From Balamuthia mandrillaris (lineage: Eukaryota > Discosea > Longamoebia > Balamuthiidae): a DNA stretch of 29,327 bases. The notes under the pieces were generated by a model. It was not told the origin of the DNA. It saw only the letters and a program-made list of their open reading frames with translations, and did no database searches. The stretch spans positions 1 to 29,327 of the forward strand of contig JAVKOQ010000532.1 in assembly GCA_031835245.1 (NCBI GenBank). The letters run 5' to 3'. Shown here piece by piece: positions 8,552 through 18,327 of this stretch (position 1 is the first letter of the stretch; the number at the start of each line of letters is the position of its first letter). The position numbers and the translations under genes are program-made.

Positions 8552-11500
8552 CTACTTTACTTTGCCTTCGCAGAGAAGAGACCACTTGAAAAGGGCGTTC
8601 TCTGTCAACACCTCCACATTTCTGAGGTACTGCTGAACGACCGGAACCTTGTAAAAGCGGTAGGGCATCGCTTGACACCGTTGGATCTCTGCCACCACGG
8701 TTGCTAGCTTTCTTCGCTTGTCAAAGTTGATGAACCCCTCTTCTAAATAATCGGGATTGCCTTCCTCGATGAACACAAGGTCCGTCAAAAACACCCCTGT
8801 TTGGTTATGATGGATGGCCAAGAGAGTAAGCGAAAAGAAAAAGCAAGGTACAGGAAAGAGAAGAGCATGGAAGAAACAAGGTAAAGGAAACCTAGATAAG
8901 GAACGAGAGGGCACTCGAAAGATTGAAGAAGCTCTCGATATGCCTTATAATTGTTGTCAGACACAAAAGAGGCTCTAAGCCGCTCATAAATACGCATGTC
9001 TTTCTTCGGGACCAGCTGCATATTTTTGTTTTGTCCAACAAACTTAGCAAGCGACAACAATAACGATAAAGAAGGGATGAACAACCTTCCACGTTTCTTT
9101 TAACCGATGGATAGCGGCTGAGCTTAAGCCCGCTGTTATTTCCAGTACCGCATTCAGGTTGTGTAGTTTCTCACACCACTTTTGTTGGTGAAAAACAACA
9201 GAGAGAAATGTTCAACAGAAAGAAACAACACACAAAGAAGAGGAGAAAGAAGAACGAAAGAGAGAGAAAAGAGAAATGAGAGAGCGAGAAGCAACTGACT
9301 TCAGCGATCCGAATGAACCGACGTATGATGCTTACACGCCGCTGCGTCTCGTCCGCGCATTTGACGATCTCCGTTTGTACCCAGCTCGTTATTCTGGATT
9401 ATAAATCACACAAGTGAGTAAACTCACAAATGAAGGTTGGGGCGGATGGAGCAGGGTGCCGTGTTCCATAGGACTAAACCTTCACGAACCTGTTCGAGTT
9501 TTGTATCATTGCCTTTACATTCGGGGCCAGTTGATCTGCCGTTTCTTTTTTTGACCAGCCTTGTCCTGTGCAGAAGAGAGGAAAAGAGGTGCAACACGGG
9601 AAGAATGAAGAATCAAGGGTAACAGCAAAAAATGTGTTTGAGAATGGTGCGGAAGGCGATGGAGAGAAAGAGAGGATGAACAAAGACAGAAATAGCTTAC
9701 CGAGAAGCTCTCTGGGTTGAATCGCACGAAAGATTTTGCTTTCCAGCAAGCTCAGCTGTCGAGCCAACTCCAACGGATGCAATCCCATCCATCCTCCTTC
9801 TCCCAAATTGACAACATCCTCTTCCTCCGGCCCACCGCCGTAAAGACCACCGTTGGTGTTGTTCCTCTGCTTGTCCCAGGCTTTACTGATCACTTTGATC
9901 TCCTTGGAGAGCATTGGTTGGGGCCAACTTTCGTTATAGTACGTCAGTTCCGGTTTTAGCGTTACCATGTTCAGCGCTTCTTCTTCGTCGATATTGGTTG
10001 TACTTTGATTGCTGTTGTTGGAATTGGTGGTGTCTTTGATGGACGACATTCGCTGTTTTTTGCCTCGCATGTTCCAAGTAACGGGCATCGAGGTTAGAGA
10101 GAAGCTCTTTTGCAGCCTGGTGGCGTTCCGTCGACCTCCTTTGTAGAGACTCTCGCTGGCATGAGTTCGAATGTGTTTAAACTTGCCGACCAACCGTGGA
10201 GAGAATGGTCTCGTTATTGCTGTGGTTGAAGTACTATCTCCTCCTCCACTTGCTTCACTCGCTCCTGCTAATGATACTCCAAAGATAAGTGAGTTGAAGT
10301 CGTGGTTGTTATTGTTGTTGTGGCCGTAGTTGAGGCTAAAAGAGCCCGAAGCTAGAAGGGTAGAAGATTTCGTTGGTTGTTGCTGACTGCTGTGTTTGTG
10401 GGAGTATTGGTCCACCTTCCTGCGTACCAAAGATTGCAAACTGGCGAGCGAGTTGTTGATGCTGATGTCCTTGAGGTTTGTTTGTTGCTGTGGGTCGCCA
10501 ATATGACCCCCTAAGAAGCTGTTTACGAGTTCCAACAAAAGGTCTTCGTCCTCTCCAAAGTCTTCAAAGTATTCTTCGACCCACATATGAAGCACGTGAC
10601 AAATCCTTTTTTTTTTTTTTGTTAAATATTGTAAGAGAAAGAAGAGAGTGAAGTAAGGAGAGGATGATACCGGAGACGAATAGCTCGTGTCTTGCTAACA
10701 TCGCCATCGTTTTTCTCAGCTTCTTCAAACGTTAACACATTGGGTTAAGGCAGAAGAAAAAAAACCTTGTGCACAAAATAAGCGGGGAGTTGAAACGAAC
10801 TAAAAAATGAACAATTGAAAGAAAGGATATCTTTGTTTTAACAGTCGGACCAGGGTAGAGCTGCTGCAAAACGTCTGATAGGTCAACAGAAAGGTCGCGT
10901 TGAACTCCAAATCTTTCGGTAGTACGTACATTCATCGTGAAATATAAGCAAGCAAACAAACATAAACACTGAACTAATAGATAGGAAAACCGTACCGGCG
11001 CTTTCATGCCTGGTTAGCCGCTCCACAAGCTTCGGCAACGTCGCTCCTTTCAAGTATCTTCCTTCTTCAACGCCCTCGCCGCTCACCGGCAGCGCTCCTC
11101 CTCCACCAGTGCCCTTTCGCAACGACCATATCTCGCCCTCTTTTTTTTCCTCCAGTTCGATATCTCTTCGCTGTACATTGTTGTTCTGGCTTTCGCGTCG
11201 CTGTGCGTCCATTGCTTTGAGGTTGGTACTACTTTCAGAAGGCGTTAACTTTCTTTCTTTGTGTTGCAATTCTATTTCTTTCTCTTTGTTGTTGGTTAAC
11301 GTTTGTAGCGACATAGTGTTCTTTCGAGTGTTGGGAGAAGAAGAAGAAGAAGAAGAAGAAGAAGAACAAGAAGAAGAAGAAGAAGAACAAGAACAAGAAG
11401 AAGAAGAAGAAGAAGAAGAAGAGGAAGAACAAGAAGAAGCGGTATTATCGGACATGAATGGCGGCAAAGCAGTTCCAAGCTCTTCCGCTCGCGAGAGAAG

Positions 11501-11962
11501 CCTCTGCCGTAGTCCGTTAGTCGTTGTTGTTGGCTGTTCTTTGCGCAGACGAGGCGGTAAATACTCAAAGAAGAATGGATCATGTTTGTTGATTAAGTGA
11601 CTGTTGAACGCGGAGTCTCCCGACCGACTGAGAACAGAAGGAGCTTCGAAGGAAGAGGCAGAATGAAGATCAGGAATGTGAAGACAAAAACCTCTTTTTC
11701 GAACTTGCGGCGAATAGGAAGCCTCCGTTTCACTGTCTGCTTTCTTCCGTGTGACTACAAGCGGACTTGAATTCGTTAGTTGCTCAGTCGTTTTTGCAAT
11801 GTTTGGTCGTTGTTGTAGTCTTTCAGGATCTCTGCTTTGCCGAAGCTCTATTCTCGTGGAGCGCAGGCTTCCTCTAGAGCCTTTTCTTGCGCTCTGCCAC
11901 TCAGATGGTCGTCTTGGCAGTTCAGGGGTTGGCATTTTTGAGCCTTCTTCTGTTGCTTTCAT
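8552..11962 (-). CDS. Ras guanine nucleotide exchange factor (RasGEF_N + RasGEF)
   Basis: Exchange factor that loads GTP on Ras-family GTPases. Nine exons in sense order are 11962-10996, 10912-10831, 10730-10671, 10605-9701, 9565-9490, 9393-9300, 9178-9086, 9015-8892 and 8796-8552. All phases close, giving 881 residues. A low-complexity N-terminal 300 residues includes a Ser tract. RasGEF_N spans about residues 303-400 (GATLPKLVERLTRHES, DLEFNATFLLTYQTF, AIRLR..HMWVEEYFEDF). A linker of about 240 residues follows, then the catalytic domain (HPLELARQLSLLESKIFRAI, PNVKAMIQNSNRITSWVQTEI, RRFIRIAEWCEKLHNLNAVLEI, AIHRLKETWK, VPYLGVFLTDLVFIEEGNPD, INFDKRRKLA). The intron after exon 2 is AT-AC. ATG 11962 is a safe start but may not be the true one (see 12035-12113). 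No membrane anchor seen. Confidence 0.91.
10731..10830 (-). other. U12-type AT-AC spliceosomal intron
   Basis: In RasGEF sense this 100-nt intron begins ATATCCTTT, the exact U12 5' splice-site consensus. It contains CCTTAAC, the U12 branch-site core, 13 nt from its end, and finishes in AC. Removing it joins LLKQ-R-FEEAEKN in frame, completing RasGEF_N, with matching phase on both sides. No GT donor nearby gives an in-frame, homologous join. Confidence 0.9.
11336..11437 (+). repeat. Interrupted (GAA)n microsatellite inside RasGEF exon 1
   Basis: GAA triplets with CAA and GAG interruptions, in the RasGEF frame encoding a Ser tract with scattered Cys. Same repeat type as in GMPPA intron 2, but here held in the coding frame. 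Confidence 0.92.
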
Positions 11963-12034
11963 CTCTTTCTTTGTTGCTAGCTGAGTAAACTAAGAAAGCG
12001 GATGTGGAAGAAGATCGAGAACGAGAAAACGTAC

Positions 12035-12113
12035 CTGGAGGTGAAAGTGCGCTCCCTTCCTTCTCTTGACTTTCTTCAGGTTGTTTACTTGAATCGTCGC
12101 GTCCGTTAGTATC
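12035..12113 (-). other. Candidate additional 5' exon of the RasGEF
   Basis: Open, hydrophilic 79-nt segment (DTNGRDDSSKQPEESQEKEG...) with an AG acceptor before it and a GTACGT donor after it. Joined across a 58-nt intron to 11976 it continues in frame into ATKKEMKATEEGS, which would make M11962 internal. A different frame over the same bases is also open, and the first exon with an ATG was not found. Moderate to low certainty. Confidence 0.4.
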
Positions 12114-12151
12114 CTATTTTGGTTGTTTTCTCCTATTATGAGTGAGATCTC

Positions 12152-12154
<3 letters not shown>

Positions 12155-12188
<34 letters not shown>
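12155..12188 (+). repeat. (GA)n microsatellite near RasGEF 5' end
   Basis: About 17 GA units, (CT)n in the RasGEF sense. A GTGAGA donor-like site lies just 3' of it in that sense. The 12114-12310 stretch between the candidate exon and the next gene's stop is otherwise AT-rich, with no recognisable gene. Confidence 0.9.
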
Positions 12189-12189
<1 letters not shown>

Positions 12190-12310
12190 AAAAAGAAAGA
12201 AGAGAAATGGGAAATGAGACATGAGATATGAGACATGAGAATAGAATACAGTTAATATTGAAACAAAAAGAAACAAAAAAACAAAACAAAAATAAACAAA
12301 AATAAACAGT

Positions 12311-13716
12311 TCAATCGCAACGAGTGTAAACTGCTTCGCTCAGAACTGGATGGATGGTTGTGATAAGAACAGCCCCGTTGAAGTGGCAGAAAACGGAGTC
12401 GTGCGTTTGTCCGCGAACTTTGCACCGCACTTCCACCGTGTGACTTCCTGAATCTAACTCCATTGCTGCTATGGCCATCACAGGCGTCTGTGCGTTTGTT
12501 GATTTGTTTGGTTAATGAGAAAAGGAACACAACACGAAAGCAAAAGGAAAGTATGACGAAGGGAAGCCAGAAGAAAGGAAACGAAGGAATGAAGAAAGAA
12601 AGAAAAGAAGACGATACGAAGGATGGACAAAAATGACAATACATACCCAGGAGTTGCCATGCATGATGGCAGTGCCATGACCATACTCTGGTCTATACTG
12701 CGAAAACAACTCTCCATTGACAAAGACACCGACGTCCAGACAAGGATTGCCGTTCGATGCAGGGTTGACGGTGACGGCGGTGCCGTGTGACATGGCAGTG
12801 ATATGGCCTCTGTGAGCCAGGCACAGGTTGCGCGTGATGAGAGTGGTCCATGTCGGACAGTCGATGCGTTGAATCCATGCTATTGTTGCGAAAGGAGGAA
12901 GGCGAAAACGTTACTCACAACAATCAACCGGAAGACCAAATTGAAACAAAAAAAACAAAGGAGATACAAACTCGGGTTCTTATCGACAAAGACGCGACTT
13001 GTGAAACTGTCTCGAATGGAAGCGACATTGTTTTCCATTGTTTGAATCTTCCGTTCAAGATGATTAACTTTGTCATGAAGAGCCTGTAAAAGACCTATTG
13101 GTTTCAGTGAGTATGTTAACAAAAACGTGACTGCGATGTTCCGTTCCCATTTCCTGTAGGAGAGAATGAAGAGAAAAGAACTTACCAACTGGCACTAAAA
13201 CTTGTTGGTCTTTCTCTGTTTCTTTCTCTTTCTTTTTCTCTTTCTCCTTTACTTTTTCGTTCGCTGGTTCTGTTCCTTCCTTTGGTTGTTCATTCTCTTC
13301 TTCCTGTTTCTCTTTCTCCTTTCCTCCAGCACTTTTCTTTTCTGTCTCCATTATTTTTTGAATGCAGCTGTTCTGTTTTTCTCTTCTTTCCGCATCTCCT
13401 TCTTTGTCTGTTGCTTCTTGTTCTGATTGCCTCACTTTCTCCCTTTCTTCTGGTGGCAAGTTTGGCCGTTGCTTCCATTCGTAATTCGTTCTTGGGTCTT
13501 TAGAAGGAGCAGGAGACGATGAAGAAGGGAATGGAGCAGGAGAAACCGACAATGAAGGAGGAGGAGGAGGAGAAGGAGAAGGAGCAGCAGGAATGGGCTC
13601 TTTTCTGGCTGAATAACCCTCAAAAATGTAACCTTTGTCTACTCTGCCTTTGAGAAGTCGTATGGAACAGTTCTCTGGATTCCGTTCATTTTCTAACCAC
13701 TAAAATAAAAGTAAGA

Positions 13717-13760
<44 letters not shown>

Positions 13761-15318
13761 CTCGGAGAGAGGGAGAGGGAAAATAACCTCTGGTGTGCGG
13801 CCTAACCACATCATAGCAAAAGCTCTCAACGTCATGCCATGAGAAACGATAACGACATCCTGCAAGCAAAAATTGTTTATACGTAAGAGAGAAAGAGAGT
13901 GAGACCGCGAGAGAGAACGTACTTCGATGCCATAATTGCATTGATCTTGAAAAAGGGATTGTATCATGGCGTTCACCCGAACAGCAACATCAAACCTGCT
14001 CTCACCTAATGGCATTCTTGCCCAAAACCTCCCCCCATAGTTGATTGCTACAAAAAAAAAGAATAGAGAACAAAGAGATACATTGAGTATAAGCTGAACC
14101 ACACGTTCTGTATGTGCAGCGACAGTACCTTTTACAAAGTGCTCGTGTTCTTTTGGGTATATCTGGGCAATATCTTCCGCATTGATGCCCTCAAACAGGC
14201 CAAACTGTTGCTCGCCCAAAACAATGCATTCTTCCACATCGAACCACACTTCTGTTTGATGTGATAAAGGAGAAGAAATGAGTGGTGAGTTAAGAGCCTC
14301 TGTCTGTTTATCCTTCTCGCTTTGCTCTTTTCATTCTCTACCAGATGCATTGCAAATGTGTTTGGCAGTGTCGCGAGTTCGCTTGTAAGGGCTAACCCAC
14401 AGCTTCTTGTGGCCATTTCCTGAATGGGGTCTAACCTTTTGTTTGTTTATCTCACATCAGAAAACGAGATGATAGAACACAACGATAGGAAGAGGAAGAG
14501 AAGACGAAGAGAAGAGACGAAAGAGCGAAAAAGCGAGAGACACAATACCTCGTAAAACTTTTTGAGAAAGGAACCAACTTCTTGGGCTTGGGCTTTGCCT
14601 CTCTCCGAGAGAGGAATGGTGTGGTCCGACATCTTTGTGAGTATCAACGGATCCACGTTTGCCAACGACTCTCCATGTCGAACTTGATTGTTTCGAATGG
14701 GTGAAACAAAGTGAGGACGAAAGAAACGCTCAAGAACGAAAGAAAGAGGAAAGGAAGAAGTTTACCAAGAAGAATGCGGAACTTGGAGCTATCCGGTTCC
14801 TTCTTCTTCGCCAACAGCGGAGGGTCCGGTTTTCTATGAGGCGGCAAGTTCGCCTCCTCGTTCTCCCCACCAGCGCTGCTGTGGCTATTGTTGCTGTTGT
14901 TGCCGCCGCAACCGTTTTTCTTGTTCCTGTTCCTGTTTTTGCCCCCTCCTCTTCGCTTGGAGCAGCAGGGAGAGGGGGACCACTCGGGGCTGGCGCGAGC
15001 GCCAAAGCTGGAGCGAATCTTGGAGCGGTTGAGGAGGGCCTCCTCCAGGCTCCAGTCCTTGGCTATCTCCAGCTGATGCTGCTTCTCCTCCTCGCTCTGG
15101 CTCTGGTTCTCGCTGCTGGGTGGGGCGTGGCCGGCTTTACGCAGGGAGGGAAAGGAGGGCGGGCACGTCTTTCTCTTCTTCCGCTGCTCGTCGTCAACCT
15201 CCGGTTCATCTGCTTCTCCTGCTTCGTGGGTTTGCTGCGTGGTTCCTCCTCCCCCTCCTCCTTCTTCGGCCTCCGGGCTGTCTTTGGTTTCGGTGGCGGT
15301 TGGTTTGTCGCCCTCCAT
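12311..15318 (-). CDS. Histidine phosphatase (PGAM-like) fused to coiled coil and C-terminal beta domain
   Basis: Ten exons in sense order are 15318-14766, 14682-14549, 14435-14342, 14251-14129, 14047-13923, 13859-13788, 13699-13186, 13094-12972, 12879-12647 and 12487-12311. Every phase closes, giving 715 residues. Residues 1-180 are low-complexity (Gly, Asn, Lys, Ser). The phosphatase (about 180-390) shows ILLVRHGES with the catalytic His, SPYKRTRDTA (Arg), FGLFEG and VSHGMTLRAF (second His); it is closest to fungal/protist phosphoglycerate-mutase-like proteins. Then comes a Pro/Ser and Glu/Lys linker, a short coiled coil (LLQALHDKVNHLERKIQTME) and a C-terminal domain of about 135 residues with alternating strands (LDVGVFVNGELFSQY, LDSGSHTVEVRCKVRG), resembling jelly-roll/lectin-like folds; I cannot name that family. 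The substrate is unknown. ATG 15318 is the first good start. Confidence 0.85.
13720..13759 (+). repeat. (GA)n microsatellite in phosphatase intron 6
   Basis: About 20 GA units, (CT)n in gene sense, lying in the 5' two-thirds of the intron upstream of an A/T-rich acceptor. Confidence 0.93.
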
Positions 15319-15394
15319 CTTTGTTGTTGTTGCTGACGGTGGTGGTGAATAATGTGAAGTTTTTTTTAAAAAAAAAAAAAGGAGCAGTGTCCTC

Positions 15395-15444
<50 letters not shown>

Positions 15445-15732
15445 GTCAACACACGATTAACCGGTTAACCACTTGATTTATTTGAACGACGACAGCAAGA
15501 AAGGCTGAGAGAGGGGACAGGAGATAGGGCGAGAGACCAGTTAAGAGAGAGGACAGGAGGCATGAGATGCCGCACAGAGGGGAAGGCAAGAGGCATGCCC
15601 TGGAGAGAAAAGAGGGGGCGAGGTTGCTCAAAGACAATGGAAAAAGGCAGGCAAAAGAAGAGAAAGAGACTGGCAACGGCTGGAAGACGAAAAAGAAGGG
15701 CTTTTCTTTGAAGCGTTATTTATCTACAGGAA
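15319..15732. promoter_or_regulatory. Intergenic region between phosphatase start and NBR1 stop
   Basis: This 414-bp gap lies upstream of the phosphatase gene and downstream of NBR1, both on the minus strand. It contains a T8/A12 palindromic junction (about 15361-15380), a (CT)n tract (15391-15441) and a purine-rich imperfect duplication (about 15507-15560, units like GAGAGRGGACAGGAG). It presumably holds the phosphatase promoter and the NBR1 3' UTR. No gene seen. Confidence 0.45.
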
Positions 15733-17522
15733 TCAGAGAGATAGGAGGTCTTGCAAAGCAAGAAGAAGGTTGCCAGAGTGCTTATTCAGCAGGCTGAGAA
15801 GCTTGGCTTGGTCGTTGAAGCCCATGCTCGCCAGCTTGGTAAGCTGCTCCTGGTATGGCCCGTTGTACACATTCTCTGGGTCGTCGTTCTGCTTCTCCTG
15901 TTCTTCCGTCTTATTCTCTTCCCCAGGTTGCTGCCGAGGTTGAGCATCCGTTCGGTTCGGATCCTCATTAATGGCAGCGGGCTTCTTCAACTCGGACAGT
16001 TCTGTTTGCTCCTTCTCTTCATCCTTCTCACCAGAAGGTTCATCCCAAACATCGTTGACCACTTTTTTTTCGTTCTCTTCTTCTTCTTCTTCTCGTTCTT
16101 CATCTTTCTCCTTCTGTTGTTGCAGCTGTTCCAGCAGTTTTCCCTTGGTAAGTCCCAAAACTGTAAAGCCCTCGTCCTCTACCTCCTCGTCCTCCGGTTT
16201 CAACGCCACGATGATGTCGGCCCAGAGGCGCTGCCCAAAGCGAACGCCAGAGGGAGTGGCGAAGCGCCAGTTTGAGATGTATCTACCGGGAGCGGTAGGG
16301 GCCACCATGTCCACCGCCACATCCACCTCCTCTCCTGGAAGCAGACCCGAGCCAGGCAGGATGACCCCCTCCTCGGTAGTTTGTCCCAGTTGATCGCCAG
16401 AGATGGGCACGAGACGGGTGGCATCCGGCCATGCCGTCTCCCCGCTGTTGCGCACCCGCCAGATCTTGACAAAGGCTTGTCCCGGATGGAACTTGCTCTG
16501 CCCTTCTACCGTCACGTCACAGACAAAGCGGGCGTTGAACTTGTTGTGCTCCTTGGCCGTTTGTTGGAAGCGGTTCCACATGTACTTGGCATGCAGTAGG
16601 TTGGACTGCAGATTCTGAAAGGGAGAACCTTGTTGGGATTTGTTGTTTTTGTTGTTTTGTTCTTCTTGTTGTTGTGCAGCATCGCTGGAGGCTCGAGATC
16701 TACCGGATGCAGCATCCGTTTTGCTCGCCGGGTTTTGCTGTTGCTGCGATGGTTGCTGTTGTTGTGGTTGTCTCCAGCTGTCACTGCCGGCAGCGGCACC
16801 CCCGCCCCTTCTCCTTTCCCTGCGCGAGCTCAGGACGGGTCCGGAATGTCGGCATTGGTGTTGTGGCGTCGTTGTTCAGTAGAGGCAGAGGGATAAGGGC
16901 AAGGCAGCATGGCATAGAGAGGAGAGGTGCGTGGCAGGCCGTTCCCACCCGTCGAAGGCTGCAGCGTGAGCGAAGCAGGAGCGCGGAGGCCTTTGGTGTA
17001 CGAAGAAGAGAGAGAAGGAACAGGAGCGGTCGCTGGTGGAGTGGGCTGCCCCACGCTCGAAGAAGACAACGGAGGAAAGGCTAACGACGAAGCAGGAAGC
17101 GTGGCGCTCTGTGTGACCGACCATGCGCTTTGAGACTGCGGCTGTGGCTGGGGTTGAAGTGACAACGTCTGGGCAGCGGTAGAAGCGGCAGGAAGAGAGG
17201 CAGTGGTGGTTGGTGTGGCAGCAGATGACGAGGAGGAAGCAGGAGAAGGGGTGGGTTGAGGAAGGATGGTGAGGCGCAGGATGGCCTTGGGAGGGAGCAA
17301 GGCGAGGGCGTCGGCCAGCTCGCCGTCGGAGGAGATGGAGACGAGGTCGCCCTCGTCGTCGGTATACTTGATGAGGAAGGGGGTGGAGGGTCCCAGCAGC
17401 CCTTCGCCTTCGTTGCCGCCGTAGATTCCCCTGATCTTGCCCCTCAGCTCCTCAAAGGAGATGCTGTCGTTGATGGTGAGGCGACGAATGTCCTCCCCGT
17501 TGATGACCTTGACTACCACCAT
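15733..17522 (-). CDS. NBR1: NBR1-like selective autophagy receptor (PB1 - FW - UBA)
   Basis: Cargo receptor that links ubiquitinated cargo to Atg8. PB1 is at the N-terminus (KVINGEDIRRL basic cluster; acidic OPCA motif YTDDEGDLVSISSDGEL). A Ser/Pro/Gln-rich linker follows, then the four-Trp NBR1 (FW) domain (RFVCDVTVEGQSKFHPGQ, KIWRVRNSGETAWPD, TRLVPISGDQLG, GRYISNWRFATP). Next is an acidic segment with a good LIR candidate (DEGFTVL), then a C-terminal UBA (LTKLASMGFNDQAKLLSLL). No ZZ zinc finger is visible between PB1 and FW. The PB1 frame ends in a stop at 16830, while the FW frame runs open through the linker. The two join if a 53-nt segment (16784-16836, GT..AG) is an intron, giving 578 residues. 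That segment is GC-rich and unlike the other introns here, so a 1-2 nt frame error is an alternative. Confidence 0.9.
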
Positions 17523-18327
17523 TTTTTGAAGTTAAAAATGCAATGGCTTGCGAGCAAATCCTTCTTATGTGGTCCAAACAAAAAAAAAAAAAAAAAAAAA
17601 CAGGTTGAAACAAATCAGATAAAATATCAGAAAAAAAAAACAAGACCTATATCAGATAGGAGTTTGTGTAAAAAATAGAGGGGGAAATCAAGTGAGAACA
17701 GCAGAGTTACAAAAAAAAAAAAATCAATCAAAGAAACGGTTTAAAAAAAAAAGGAAGCTTCTCCAAAGTTCCTTTTTGTTTGAAGCGAGAACTTCCCCCC
17801 CTAAAACCAAAAACAACAACACAAAACAAAAATCCGACCAAAGAGCTTCAATTGGTGGCTTTATTGGTTGTCTTTTTTTTTTTTTTTTTTTGTAAAGTTA
17901 GGGAGGTTCAACTCGCTGTTCTCTTTGGGTGCAGAGGGTTTTTTTTTTTTTTTTTGGTGGTTGTGTTGTGCCTTTTGCGCCAATGCTTTAAAAAAAAAAA
18001 GAATGCGAAACGAAAGAGCAACAAGAAAGTCGCAGGAAACGCGCCACGGCCGAGTTTTCCGTTTTTCCGCAGTGAACATTTTTTTTTTCGCTGCATTCAT
18101 TTCGACCGGCTCATCGGCCGAAATTTCCTTATCGTGACGCATTAAAAAGGCCCGCGCCAATCAGGAACGTTTCGGAAAACTCTCAGTTCTTTTTTAGGAA
18201 ATTTTTAATCTGGGGAATTGTAGAAACGGAAAAGGCTGACGATCCGAAAATTTGTCGACATGGTTTTGTTGCCAACAAAGTTTGTTTTTTTTTTTTTTCG
18301 TTTCGGCTCCCTTCTTTTTCGCACGCG
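17523..18327. promoter_or_regulatory. Longest intergenic region: NBR1 upstream / PTPS downstream
   Basis: About 805 bp without a recognisable gene. It carries many A and T runs of 10-20 nt (for example near 17580, 17870, 17940, 17990, 18080 and 18285) and a GC-richer island (about 18030-18190). The island holds a near-palindrome TTTCGACCG-6nt-CGGCCGAAA (18100-18123), a TGACGCA element, a CCAAT box (18157-18161) and repeated TTTTCCG. It probably contains the NBR1 promoter; an unrecognised RNA gene cannot be excluded. It does not match U6 or tRNA. Confidence 0.35.

Noticed and set aside
10732-11007. A GT-AG alternative to the AT-AC intron, with an exon encoding RFNSPLILCTR
   Set aside because: No GT donor in the preceding exon gives the needed phase, and the product does not fit RasGEF_N, whereas the U12 signals fit exactly.
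11990-12289. Extension GEISLIIGENNQNR..HFHLQ as the start of the RasGEF
   Set aside because: Open but without an ATG, and running back into a (CT)n repeat; the alternative frame with flanking splice sites (12035-12113) joins better.
12311-13699. A separate lectin-like gene downstream of the phosphatase
   Set aside because: Phase continuity over exons 6-10, no start codon or promoter-like gap, and the linker exon containing the phosphatase end argue for one gene.
15319-15444. N-terminal extension of the phosphatase with repeated Arg-Glu
   Set aside because: It is the (GA)n repeat read in frame, it lacks an ATG, and it crosses a T/A homopolymer junction; 15318 is the better start.
15751-17678. 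Long plus-strand reading frames opposite NBR1
   Set aside because: Shadows of the GC-rich minus-strand coding sequence; no family resemblance, while the minus strand shows PB1, FW and UBA domains.
17840-17960. Weak A-box/B-box-like pair (TGGCTTTATTGG and GGTTCAACTC)
   Set aside because: A T18 run lies between them and would end Pol III transcription; no cloverleaf is possible.
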